A stretch of 64,000 nt of DNA, taken from Pseudomonadota bacterium (GTDB lineage Bacteria; Desulfobacterota; Binatia; Binatales; Binataceae). The stretch lies in contig JAJPHZ010000022.1 in the NCBI GenBank assembly GCA_021325025.1, positions 200,646-264,645 of the forward strand, written 5' to 3'. The notes under the pieces were generated by a model. The model was not told the DNA's origin. It made no database searches and saw only the letters and a program-made list of their open reading frames with translations. Made by a program: the position numbers and the translations under genes. Below are positions 27,228 to 35,671 of the stretch, in pieces. The stretch's first letter is position 1. Every line of letters begins with the position of its first letter.

Positions 27228-28349
27228 TTACAAGTTCGACAACTGACATAAACGCTCGCGGTGCCACGCCGGGTCACCAAACAGCGCCGCATCCGTAGTC
27301 AGACGGCGCAGATAGAGGTGCTGGTCGTGCTCCCAGGTGAACCCGATGCCGCCGAAAATCTGGAAGCAGTTCTGCGCGAGCTCCACGCCGGCCTCCCCTA
27401 CGAATGCCTTTGCCATGCTTGCCGCCTCAAGGCCGTAGCCATCGTCGGTACCGAGGCTCTTCGCGGCTGCCACGGCGATGGCCTTGCTCATTTCCAGAGA
27501 AAGGCTCATGTCGGCCAGCAGATGTTTAATCGCCTGAAAGGAGCCGATCGGACGTCCGAACGCAATCCGATCCTTGGCGTATTGCAGGGTCATCTCGAAC
27601 TCGTGATCCATGGCGCCAACCGATTCCGCAACCGTCAACACCGCTGCAATCGCGCACTGGCGGGCAAGGAGCCCGGAAGCTTTCCCTGCCGTTCCGACCA
27701 GTGCCGTGGGCGGCAGTTGTGCCCCTTCGAAACGCACCTCCGCGAATTGGCGGCTGATGTCGAGCGAGTCCAGTGCCGCAACCGTGACGGCGGGCGTGCC
27801 CGGCGGCACTAAAAACTGTGAGACGCCATCATCGGTGGCGGCTGCAACCAGCAGCCAGCAGAACTCATCGACGTCCTGGACGAAGGTTTTGCAGCCCGAC
27901 AGCCTATAAGCGCCGCCTTTGAACTCCGCCGTAACACTGCTTTCCATAGTATGCCCCGCGGGCGGAGAAATGGCCCACGAGGCTGACGCCTGCCCGGACA
28001 TCAGCGCAGGCAGCACCTTTTCGCGCTGCTCCTGGCTGCCGGCCGCGGATAAAGCGTAGGCAACGATGTTGGTCCCCGCAAACGGTGCGGGCTGAAGCAT
28101 GGCGCCGCGTTTATAGCCAATCAGTGCGGCGTCGAGGACGCCGTTTCCTGAGACGTTTCCTCCGCCGAGGTCTTCGGGAACCAGCATCGAAAACCATCCC
28201 AATTCCCCGGCTTGGCGCCGATAATCGGCTGCGCATGCGACGTCGCGATAAGCGCGCTCGCGCACCCGACCCAGAGGATATGCCTGCTGAATGAAACGAG
28301 CCGAGGCCTCAAGCAGAACTTTCTGATCGTCAGTTGCGTCGAAGTCCAC
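27228..28349 (-). CDS. Acyl-CoA dehydrogenase, subunit 2 of a pair
   Basis: 373 residues, a shorter ACAD-like protein with EDLGGG near residue 60, a less conserved flavin region (ASWAISPPAGHTMESS) and the C-terminal signature GGIGFTWEHDQHLYLRR seen in partner subunits of heteromeric ACADs. The start is GTG with GAGGAG 8-10 bases upstream. It sits between the crotonase and the larger ACAD with gaps of 33 and 15 bp. Likely contributes half of a flavin site in an alpha2beta2 enzyme; substrate unknown. Confidence 0.9.
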   Translation of the reverse strand: MDFDATDDQKVLLEASARFIQQAYPLGRVRERAYRDVACAADYRRQAGELGWFSMLVPEDLGGGNVSGNGVLDAALIGYKRGAMLQPAPFAGTNIVAYALSAAGSQEQREKVLPALMSGQASASWAISPPAGHTMESSVTAEFKGGAYRLSGCKTFVQDVDEFCWLLVAAATDDGVSQFLVPPGTPAVTVAALDSLDISRQFAEVRFEGAQLPPTALVGTAGKASGLLARQCAIAAVLTVAESVGAMDHEFEMTLQYAKDRIAFGRPIGSFQAIKHLLADMSLSLEMSKAIAVAAAKSLGTDDGYGLEAASMAKAFVGEAGVELAQNCFQIFGGIGFTWEHDQHLYLRRLTTDAALFGDPAWHRERLCQLSNL

Positions 28350-28382
28350 AATCAGCTCCTCAATCTCGGTTCCCCACCGGGT

Positions 28383-29213
28383 TCAGCGCTCGTCGAATTT
28401 GGCGTCGCGCTCGGCAGCAGCCGAACGAACGCCTTTTTCCCTCAGGCGCTGCGAGAACTCCACGGCTTCGGGGGCCTGGTGGGCAAGCGCATCGTGAATC
28501 CCGGCGAGTACCTGCATCTGACTGCGCCCCATCAGCTCCACGCCCAGGTTGACAATGCGCTTGTTGTGCACGAGCAGATCGCGTCCGATATTCGCCATGC
28601 GCCGTGCCAGGGCCAGCACGTGCTCCTCAAGTTCCTGCGCGGGTACCGCCTCTAGCACCAGCCCGATAGCGGCCGCTTGGGTGCCGGAAATTGTATCACC
28701 GGTTAGCAGCAGACGCTTGGACCATTGCGGCCCGGCGTGGTAGACCCACATATGGGTGGGAGGAGAGCCCTGGGATCTGACCGGCGGAAAACCAATCTGG
28801 GCATCGCGTGCCGCTACGATCAGGTCGCAGTGCAAGGCCAGATCCGTGCCGCCCGCGATGCAATAGCCGTGTACCTGAGCGATGACGGGTATTCGGCAAT
28901 TCCAAATGTGCGCCCAACGCTGCCCGAAAGACAGCGTAAGCGCCACGTCCTGCTCGACGGTCTTGGGCCTAAGTGCTTCCGCTTCAGCCCGGGCGGGATT
29001 GATATCATAGCCTGAGCAGAAAGAAGGCCCGGCGCCCCGGATGATTACGACACGTACCTCGTTGCCGCGTTCGGCCGCTTGCACCGCGTCAATCAGTTCT
29101 TCTTGCAGCTCCATCGAAAGGGCGTTGCGTTTCTCCGGCCGGTTCAAAGTGATGCGCTCCACCAGGCCGATCCGCTCGGTCAATATCGTCGAATAAGGCT
29201 TGTCCTTGGTCAT
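28383..29213 (-). CDS. Enoyl-CoA hydratase/isomerase family protein (crotonase)
   Basis: 276 residues. ITLNRPEKRNALS (21-33), oxyanion segment GPSFCSGYD (62-70) and VHGYCIAGGTDLALHCD (114-130) identify the crotonase fold. The position of the first catalytic Glu is D124 and no Glu is seen at the second, so the reaction may differ from simple hydration. The frame is open up to 29291, but GAGAGGAT lies 6 bases before ATG 29213. It follows the TetR gene by 81 bp and precedes the ACAD pair, making a likely catabolic operon under TetR control. Confidence 0.88.
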   Translation of the reverse strand: MTKDKPYSTILTERIGLVERITLNRPEKRNALSMELQEELIDAVQAAERGNEVRVVIIRGAGPSFCSGYDINPARAEAEALRPKTVEQDVALTLSFGQRWAHIWNCRIPVIAQVHGYCIAGGTDLALHCDLIVAARDAQIGFPPVRSQGSPPTHMWVYHAGPQWSKRLLLTGDTISGTQAAAIGLVLEAVPAQELEEHVLALARRMANIGRDLLVHNKRIVNLGVELMGRSQMQVLAGIHDALAHQAPEAVEFSQRLREKGVRSAAAERDAKFDER

Positions 29214-29294
29214 CGATATCCTCTCAGTTGCCGACCCATGGTGGGGCGTCGGAGCATGTAATGGCCCGGCGGTTCGGCTCGTCCGTTTCATTTA

Positions 29295-30149
29295 TCACCG
29301 CGGCGGTTTGACGCGTCGTGCAGCCGGGCCGGATTGTCCGTAGCCGCCGCGAGCCTTCCTCTTGCCGGACTTGGTTCCGGCCACCCGCTCGGACTCGATG
29401 CGGTGCTGAGCGGCCTGGTCGTCGCTCAGCCGGAACTGCTGCTCCCATCCAACCGGAAGTCGTGCGCCGATGCCCAGCAGGCAGAAGCGCATGAACTGCT
29501 CGCTGGATGGGATGGGTGCGCCGACCGAGTTTCCCAACAGGATGTTGTGCTCGTACGAGATGTAAGCCAAAAGGATACCGGTGGCGGCAAGATGCGGATC
29601 GCACTCGTCGATCAGGCCGGCCTGGCGGGCCTCGTCGATCAGCCGGGTAAAGACCGCGATCACCGGCCGGCGGGCCTGCCCCAACTGTTCCGGCGCATTT
29701 AGCGATACGCGGACGACGTAGCGCGCCACCGCGGCATTGTAGTGCGCGTCGGTGTGCTGACGCGGATCGGTGGCGAAGTAGAGGGCTGCGCCGAGCCGCG
29801 CGAGCGGATCCGGCCATCGCGCCGCATGGCGCTCAATCAGATGGGCAAGGACGACCTGCGCTTCCTCGAACAATGCCACCAGCAGGTCGTCCTTGCCCGA
29901 AAACAACTGATACACCAGGCCAAGAGACAGGCCGGCTTCCAGTGCGAGCTGCTGCATCGTGAAATCAGCGCCGCCGGAGCGCTGGATTAGCCGGGCAGCG
30001 GCAGTGATCAGAGCCTGCCCGCGCTGTATCGCCTTCTCGGCGGCCGGTCCGAGCGACCGGCCAACCACGCGGGAGCGCCATTGCACGGCGTCGGCCTGCC
30101 GGTCCATTCGCGGCTTGGGCAGCGCGTCATACTTGTGCGATGCACTCAC
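29295..30149 (-). CDS. TetR-family transcriptional regulator
   Basis: 284 residues. The N-terminal helix-turn-helix is at about 50-85 (ALITAAARLIQRSGG, then FTMQQLALEAGLSLGLVYQLF). The ligand-binding part is helical, and the C-terminus is very basic and disordered (GTKSGKRKARGGYG). The start is GTG 30149, chosen because AGGAGAG sits 6 bases upstream; the open frame continues to 30281 without regulator-like sequence. First gene of the minus-strand crotonase-ACAD-ACAD operon and divergent from amidohydrolase 3 (251 bp apart), so it probably controls both from that region. Confidence 0.87.
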   Translation of the reverse strand: MSASHKYDALPKPRMDRQADAVQWRSRVVGRSLGPAAEKAIQRGQALITAAARLIQRSGGADFTMQQLALEAGLSLGLVYQLFSGKDDLLVALFEEAQVVLAHLIERHAARWPDPLARLGAALYFATDPRQHTDAHYNAAVARYVVRVSLNAPEQLGQARRPVIAVFTRLIDEARQAGLIDECDPHLAATGILLAYISYEHNILLGNSVGAPIPSSEQFMRFCLLGIGARLPVGWEQQFRLSDDQAAQHRIESERVAGTKSGKRKARGGYGQSGPAARRVKPPR

Positions 30150-30400
30150 GCGCTCTCTCCTGTTGAATGCTCGAGCGCCGCCCGCAAAACAGCGGCCGCG
30201 AAAAGCTTGATGCCGTCGCCGATTTTGTAACGCATGGCGCTCGCTGCCGGCGAACTTACAAAAGAAGTGCGCCAAAATCAATCAAGTTCTCCATTTTTCA
30301 AAATCTTGTTTCTCTTTGAGAGAAATGTTATTCGGACGACAACCGAAATGGGCTCGGAAAATGGACGTTGCCTCGCCGCACCTTCCAAGGAGGGCTCGCT

Positions 30401-31591
30401 ATGCAGTTGGACTTCTGCCCGCTCGATGCCGACAACCATTACTACGAAAGCCTCGACGCCTTCACCCGCTATCTGGATCCAAAGATGCGCCGGCGCGGGG
30501 TGCAGGTGCTCGGCGATGGTAAACGCCGCTATGTGGTGATCGCCGACAAGATCAACCGCTTCATCGCCAACCCGACCTTCGATCCGGTGGTCGTGCCCGG
30601 CTGCAACGATTTGATGTTCCGTGGCCAGGTGCCGGCGGGAATCGACCCGAGGTCGCTGCAAAAGCTCGAACCAATCCGTGCCGAGTACCGGGACCGTGAG
30701 GCTCGGCTCAGGCTCATGGACGAGCAGGGTCTCGGCGCGGTGTTGCTGTTCCCGACCCTGGGGGTCGGGGTCGAAGAGGGGCTGCGCGATGATCCGGCGG
30801 CGACGATGGCGTGTTTGTCGGCATTCAATCGCTGGCTGGAGGACGACTGGGGATTCTCCTACCGGGACCGGATATTCGCGGTGCCGATGCTGTCGTTGGC
30901 CGACCCGCAGGCAGCGGTTGCCGAACTGGAATCGCTGCTGCGGCGGGGAGCGCGAATCATCCATATCCGTCCCGCCCCGGTGCCTTCAGCTTTCGGACCG
31001 CGTTCCCTGGGGCATCGCGAGCACGATCCGGTGTGGGCACGCCTGGCCGAAGCCGGGGTGCCCGTGGCTTTCCATCTGGGCGACAGCGGCTACCATCGCT
31101 ACATCGCCGCCGCGTGGGGAGGACGGAGCACCTTTGAGCCGTTCTACGCCTCCGATGTTCTCGACAGCGTTCTGGTCGAGGATCGGGCGATCTACGACAC
31201 GATGGCGTCGCTAATCGTACATGGCGTATTCTTGCGCCATCGTGCCTTGCGGGTGGCCAGCATCGAGAACGGCTCGGACTGGGTCCACCTGCTGGCCAAA
31301 CGGCTGCGCAAAAAGGCCAACCAGGTCCCGTCGGCGTTCCCCGAGGATCCGCTCGAAGTGCTGCGCCGCAACGTATGGGTCACCCCCTACTATGAAGAAG
31401 ACATCCGGGCTTTGGCTGACAAGATTGGCGTCGGTCAGATTTTGTTCGGCTCCGACTGGCCTCACGGCGAAGGCCTGGCCGAACCGCTGCAATTCGTCAA
31501 CGAGCTGACCGGGTTTAACGACGCTGAAGTACGCGCCATCATGCGCCAAAACGCTCTCACCCTCCTGGGCTACCCGCCCCTCGCACAGTAA
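30401..31591 (+). CDS. Amidohydrolase family 2 metal-dependent hydrolase (copy 3)
   Basis: 396 residues with PLDADNHYYESLDAF at the N-terminus (the first metal motif reads DADNHYYE instead of DSH), LFPTLGVGVEEGL, VPVAFHLGDSGYH, RVASIENGSDWVHLL and C-terminal FGSDWPHGEG. This is the usual amidohydrolase-2 order. The substrate is unknown; the Asn before the metal His is seen in many relatives. AAGGAGGG is 8 bases before ATG 30401, and an ATG 11 codons earlier lacks one. Divergent from tetR. Confidence 0.88.
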   Translation: MQLDFCPLDADNHYYESLDAFTRYLDPKMRRRGVQVLGDGKRRYVVIADKINRFIANPTFDPVVVPGCNDLMFRGQVPAGIDPRSLQKLEPIRAEYRDREARLRLMDEQGLGAVLLFPTLGVGVEEGLRDDPAATMACLSAFNRWLEDDWGFSYRDRIFAVPMLSLADPQAAVAELESLLRRGARIIHIRPAPVPSAFGPRSLGHREHDPVWARLAEAGVPVAFHLGDSGYHRYIAAAWGGRSTFEPFYASDVLDSVLVEDRAIYDTMASLIVHGVFLRHRALRVASIENGSDWVHLLAKRLRKKANQVPSAFPEDPLEVLRRNVWVTPYYEEDIRALADKIGVGQILFGSDWPHGEGLAEPLQFVNELTGFNDAEVRAIMRQNALTLLGYPPLAQ

Positions 31592-31937
31592 GCCGGTGAG
31601 GCCTGGCCGCGGCTGAGGACGTTGTAATTGAAACGAGGGCGGCCACAAGCTGCCACACAACTCGTCGGTTCCAGGCCCTGGCAGGTTGGCGAAAATCTGC
31701 GAAGCGGGAAGCCGCAGTTGTCCTAACCGTCCGCTCAACTGTTGGACCGGATGCCGTTGCGTAAGGCATCCTGTGTCAGTTTTGTACTTGGAAAGACTTG
31801 AACCGGATTGACTTGTGGGCCGATAATCACGCCGGGTTCTGGACGGTTCACCGTAGGATGTGAGAAACGGGCGCTCGTACCATCGATGCAGCGCGGGCTG
31901 AGGCTACCGTATCAGGCGTGTGGGAGCGAACACGGAC
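31592..31937. other. Intergenic region upstream of araC-type gene
   Basis: 346 bp between co-directional genes. It holds TTGACT at 31808 and a GATAAT at 31823, too close together to be one promoter. A GGGAG that may serve the AraC gene begins near 31922. No gene or repeat supported. Confidence 0.35.
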
Positions 31938-32915
31938 ATGGCTGGCCATAGACTCCTGGAACCCTCAACACTCAGCAAAATGAAACCGCCGCTCGAGCCG
32001 CGGCGCGAGCCGGACAATCGCAATGTCGTCGAGCCGCGGCGGATCGGAGCGGTGGAGAACGGGCGATCTCTTACGGCGTTTGCAACCGCCCCCGCGCTCA
32101 GCAGCGCGCAATCGCAGTTGCAGGGCATCCTGTGCGAACAGCATCGGCTCTCACATTATGCCAATGAGGGTAAGACCTATCTGAATCATCACCTGTGCAT
32201 CCACATGGCCGGCATGACTCCGGCGTATTGGTATCAGAACGGCCGCAAACACAGGACTGTTCTGAAGCCCGGCGGTAGCCATCTCGCGTCGGCCGGGCGA
32301 CCAACCGCTCCCGGTGGATGCAAGGGGAGCTTGGATTTGTTGGTGATAGAACTCGCTCCCGAAATGTTCACACGCGTGTTGCAGGAAGAAGCACCACCGG
32401 TTGTGGAACTGCGCGATCAGGCATGTGTGCGGGACATGCAGATTTTCAGTATCGGGATGGCCTTGCAGATGGAAATATCGACGGGCTGCCCTTCGGGGCG
32501 TCTTTACTCTGAACTGCTGGGAGCTTCGCTCACCGCCTATCTGGCCCGGCACTATTGCGTGCGGCCGGCAAAAGTCGGCGAGCTCAAAGCAGTTATGCCG
32601 GGGAGCCGGCTGCGCCGGACCATTGATTACATCGAGGCGAACTTGAGCAGGGACCTGCGGCTGGACGAAATGGCCGACAACGTGCAGATGAGTCCATACA
32701 CCTTCGGCCAGCTTTTCAGGCGGAGCACCGGCTTGACTCCGCATCAGTATCTTCTGCGGGCGCGGATCAGGGAGGCGAAGCGGCTGCTTCGCGAAGGTCG
32801 GTCGCACATTGCCGACATAAGTCTGCAACTGGGTTTCAGCGACCAGAGTCATTTCACACGAGTTTTTCACAAGTTGACTGGCGTGACACCTAAACAATTT
32901 GCACTTAATTGTTGA
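31938..32915 (+). CDS. AraC-family transcriptional regulator
   Basis: 325 residues from ATG 31938; GTG 31920 would add six. The last 100 residues carry two helix-turn-helix motifs: LRLDEMADNVQMSPYTFGQL and IADISLQLGFSDQSHFTRVF followed by TGVTPKQFA, the AraC signature. The N-terminal part has no recognisable sensor domain but resembles other long AraC proteins of catabolic clusters. It probably binds a target next to the SDR, which follows at 99 bp, and reacts to an unknown effector. Confidence 0.88.
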   Translation: MAGHRLLEPSTLSKMKPPLEPRREPDNRNVVEPRRIGAVENGRSLTAFATAPALSSAQSQLQGILCEQHRLSHYANEGKTYLNHHLCIHMAGMTPAYWYQNGRKHRTVLKPGGSHLASAGRPTAPGGCKGSLDLLVIELAPEMFTRVLQEEAPPVVELRDQACVRDMQIFSIGMALQMEISTGCPSGRLYSELLGASLTAYLARHYCVRPAKVGELKAVMPGSRLRRTIDYIEANLSRDLRLDEMADNVQMSPYTFGQLFRRSTGLTPHQYLLRARIREAKRLLREGRSHIADISLQLGFSDQSHFTRVFHKLTGVTPKQFALNC

Positions 32916-33014
32916 ACGGTCGAGCAAGGTTCGCGGTCCCCACGCTGCGCCGGAATTGTTTGACCGCCCCTTCTCCAAAAAGCAGCGCACGGCCCCCCGT
33001 AAACCGGAGGAATC

Positions 33015-33767
33015 ATGGACAGATTGCAGGGTAAAGTGGCGTTCATCACCGGAGCGGGCGCCGGTATCGGCCGGGCGGGCGCGCAGCTTTTCGCCAAGGA
33101 AGGAGCGAAGATCGCCGTAGTCGACATTAACAAAGAGGGGGGCGACGAAACTGTCGGGATGATCAATGACGACGGCGGTGAAGCGGTCTTCATCCATGCC
33201 GACATGACCGAACCGGAGGCGGTGGAGCGGGCGGTCAAGACCGCGGTGGAGCGGTTCGGCAAGCTCGACATTCTGTACAATAATGCGGGTGCTTCAACCA
33301 CCGCCGATGGTCCGGTGACGCGGGTTTCACTTGATGAATGGTGGCGCGCAATTCGGGTTAACCTGTTTAGCGTATTTTTGGGCTGCAAATATGCGATTCC
33401 CGAACTTATTCGCAACGGTGGCGGCTCGGTGATCAATACGGCGTCGATAGGAGCGCTATTCGGCAACAAGAACGGCCGCAACGCGTATGCTGCCGCCAAA
33501 GGCGGAGTGGTGTCGCTGACCCGGGCGATTGCCGTGGACTACGCCGAGTATCGGGTGCGAGCCAACGCGCTGGCGCCGACCGTAATCCTGACCGAACGCA
33601 TCAAGAAGTTCTTCGATGATCCTAAATTCGCGGCCAGCGGTACGTCCCTGCTTGGCTTCGGAGAACCGCGGGACGTGGCGCATCTGGCTGTGTACCTGGC
33701 TTCCGATGAATCGCGATTGATCACCGGCGTGGTCTTTCCCGTCGATTCGGGCTGGTCTGCCGTCTAA
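33015..33767 (+). CDS. Short-chain dehydrogenase/reductase (second SDR)
   Basis: 250 residues of classical SDR: TGAGAGIG (12-19), D37 after strand 2 favouring NAD, NNAG (89-92), S144, Y158 and K162 (YAAAK). It is similar to the SDR at 8.6 kb through most of its length (both begin with ..GKVA.ITGA.AGIGRA). GGAGG precedes the ATG. It is downstream of the AraC gene and may be its target. The substrate is unknown. Confidence 0.9.
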   Translation: MDRLQGKVAFITGAGAGIGRAGAQLFAKEGAKIAVVDINKEGGDETVGMINDDGGEAVFIHADMTEPEAVERAVKTAVERFGKLDILYNNAGASTTADGPVTRVSLDEWWRAIRVNLFSVFLGCKYAIPELIRNGGGSVINTASIGALFGNKNGRNAYAAAKGGVVSLTRAIAVDYAEYRVRANALAPTVILTERIKKFFDDPKFAASGTSLLGFGEPRDVAHLAVYLASDESRLITGVVFPVDSGWSAV

Positions 33768-34164
33768 ACACAGCTCGATCAGGCTTACTTTGTTTAAGTA
33801 CACACCACTCCGCGCATCCGCCAGGCACCGCCGGGCGCCTGTGACTACGTAGCGGGCCGTGGCATTGAAGCCTCATCGCTGCTGCGCGTTGCTGGCTTTG
33901 GGAATTCGCCTGTGGGCCCCCGCACAGGTCCGCTCCCGCGCGCCAGCTAGGCCTGTGTGCTCGGTGAGGATCCGCGAGAAATTTGTTGCCGGAGTTCGTC
34001 TTGAAAGAAACGGCTTTTCTTGAACAAGAGCATCGGTCCCGCTTTCTTCCAAAAAACGCCGGTTTTTTTCAAGACTTTTCCAATCACCCACCGTATCCGT
34101 GGGCCCAGTAGCGGCATCGCCGTGACCGACAGGCGCAATCCCGCATCTGCGCGAGGGAGGAGCT
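33768..34164. other. Intergenic region upstream of amidohydrolase 4
   Basis: 397 bp between co-directional genes. It contains the imperfect long inverted repeat at 33998-34075 and is AT-richer there than its surroundings. GGAGG before the amidohydrolase ATG lies at about 34155-34159. No ORF with coding character. Confidence 0.45.
33998..34075. repeat. Long imperfect inverted repeat (possible hairpin or small MITE relic)
   Basis: The outer arms GTCTTGAAAGAAACGGC (33998-34014) and GCCGGTTTTTTTCAAGAC (34058-34075) pair with one bulge and one mismatch. Inside, a further imperfect pairing continues (34015-34031 with 34041-34057). An A6-C / G-T7 hairpin and the short TCTTG/CAAGA repeat lie within it. 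The element is 90 bases upstream of an amidohydrolase start. It could be a terminator or attenuator for the SDR transcript or a mobile-element relic. Confidence 0.5.
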
Positions 34165-35310
34165 ATGGCATACAAGGGACTCAAGGTAATGGATTCCGAT
34201 ATGCACGTGAATGAACCTAAAGACCTGTGGACGCGTTACATCGAGGCCGAATATCGGGACATGGCGCCCGCCAGCAGGACCAAATCTCCTCACCCTCGCG
34301 TCGGGGGGATTGAAATGCCGGGAAAGGAAATGATGAAGCCGGTTGGCCTGAAATGGTTTCCCGGCCTGATTAAGCACATGGAAGCCCAGATGCCCAACTA
34401 CCAATTCGCCATCGAGCGGCGCTGGGATGGGGTCTCGCAACTGCAGGCGATGGACCGCGAGGGCATCGACGTCGCCTTTATGTACCCGACCCTGGGGCTT
34501 GCGGTCCTGGGGCTGGACAGCGCCGAGATGGTTGGAGAACGCGGTCTGGAGCCTGCCTTCGCCAGTGCCATCGCCCGCGCCTACAACAACTGGATGTATG
34601 ATTTCTGTGCACCCGACCGCCAGCGGATGATCGGGATAGCGATGGTTGCTCCACATGACGTGAGCGCGGCAGTGGCTGAGACCCGGCGGTGCGTCAAGGA
34701 ACTCGGATTCAAGGGCATCTTCCTGCTGCCCGGCCTTATCAAAGGACGCCCCTGGCATCATCCCGACTACGACCCCTTGTGGGCGGAATGTGAGCGGCTG
34801 GACGTACCGGTCGGTTTTCATGGCGGAGTTCCCGATCAACTCACCGATTTCGGCCTGGGGCTGAATGAGTCGTTGATGATGAGGCACACCTTTTCGCACT
34901 GTCTGGGGCCGATGTCGGCCGGAGTAAGCATGTGTTCCGGCGGAGTGTTCGATCGCTTTCCGAAGCTGCGTGTAGGCCTTCTGGAAGCAAATTGCAGTTG
35001 GGCCCCATGGCTGCTCGGGCGCCTGGATGATCACTACGAGGACTATATCGGAAAGTACGAGTTCAAACTGTCGAGAAAGCCATCGGAGTTCTTCAAGAGC
35101 AATTGCTATGTCTCGGTGGAACCAGAGGAACACCCGGTCCGGAACTACGTTGAATGGTTTGGCGACGATAATGTGGTATTCTCCACCGACTATCCGCATC
35201 CTGACAGCAGGTTTCCGCACTCGGTTGAATTGTTCATGAAATTGCCGTTGACCGACACCGCCAAGCGGAAATTCCTGTGGGACAACTGCGCGCGCCTGTA
35301 TGGGCTGTAA
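34165..35310 (+). CDS. Amidohydrolase family 2 metal-dependent hydrolase (copy 4)
   Basis: 381 residues. MDSDMHVNEPKDLW (9-22) holds the N-terminal metal motif, then YPTLGLAVLG, RAYNNWMYDFC, VPVGFHGGVPDQ, LEANCSWAPWLLGRLDDHY and FSTDYPHPDS near the C-terminus with the metal Asp. A predicted metal-dependent hydrolase or decarboxylase. GGAGGAG lies 5 bases before the ATG. It is followed by a degraded alpha/beta hydrolase and the LLM oxidoreductase on the same strand. Confidence 0.88.
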   Translation: MAYKGLKVMDSDMHVNEPKDLWTRYIEAEYRDMAPASRTKSPHPRVGGIEMPGKEMMKPVGLKWFPGLIKHMEAQMPNYQFAIERRWDGVSQLQAMDREGIDVAFMYPTLGLAVLGLDSAEMVGERGLEPAFASAIARAYNNWMYDFCAPDRQRMIGIAMVAPHDVSAAVAETRRCVKELGFKGIFLLPGLIKGRPWHHPDYDPLWAECERLDVPVGFHGGVPDQLTDFGLGLNESLMMRHTFSHCLGPMSAGVSMCSGGVFDRFPKLRVGLLEANCSWAPWLLGRLDDHYEDYIGKYEFKLSRKPSEFFKSNCYVSVEPEEHPVRNYVEWFGDDNVVFSTDYPHPDSRFPHSVELFMKLPLTDTAKRKFLWDNCARLYGL

Positions 35311-35439
35311 CAAAAGACGACCGTGGCCTTTATCCAGGGGAACACTCTTCTTTGCCGCAGCCAGCCAAACCATCGCGCCGGACCACCGCAGTAATAACTG
35401 GTGGTCTGCATCCGACATTGCGCGGCACCGATAAACATT

Positions 35440-35650
35440 ATGCCGGAAGAAATGAAGGATTGGACCCAGCATACGGTGCCCGTCGATGGGACAGACCTGT
35501 TGGTGATCAGAGGCGGAAAGGGCCGCGGGCGAGGTGTACGCGAAAGCGATTGCCGCCTCCAGGCTGGTGGTGTTCGAGAAATGCGGCCGTCGTCCCGAGG
35601 TCGAGCGGAGGACTGAATTGCTGCGCGAAGTACCGGGCTTCCCGAGTTGA
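35440..35650 (+). pseudogene. Alpha/beta hydrolase remnant (N- and C-terminal pieces only)
   Basis: From ATG 35440 one frame encodes DWTQHTVPVDGTDLLVIRGG, the typical start of an alpha/beta hydrolase. Near 35525 similarity moves to another frame that encodes AIAASRLVVFEKCGRRPEVE and ends at TGA 35648-35650. This is the family's C-terminus, including the region where the catalytic His (G-H-x-P) normally sits; here it reads CGRRPE, with Arg for His. The whole nucleophile-elbow core is missing. It is an internally deleted, frameshifted gene. LLM follows 21 bp later. Confidence 0.6.
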
Positions 35651-35671
35651 GCAGTTGATGGAGGAATAACG

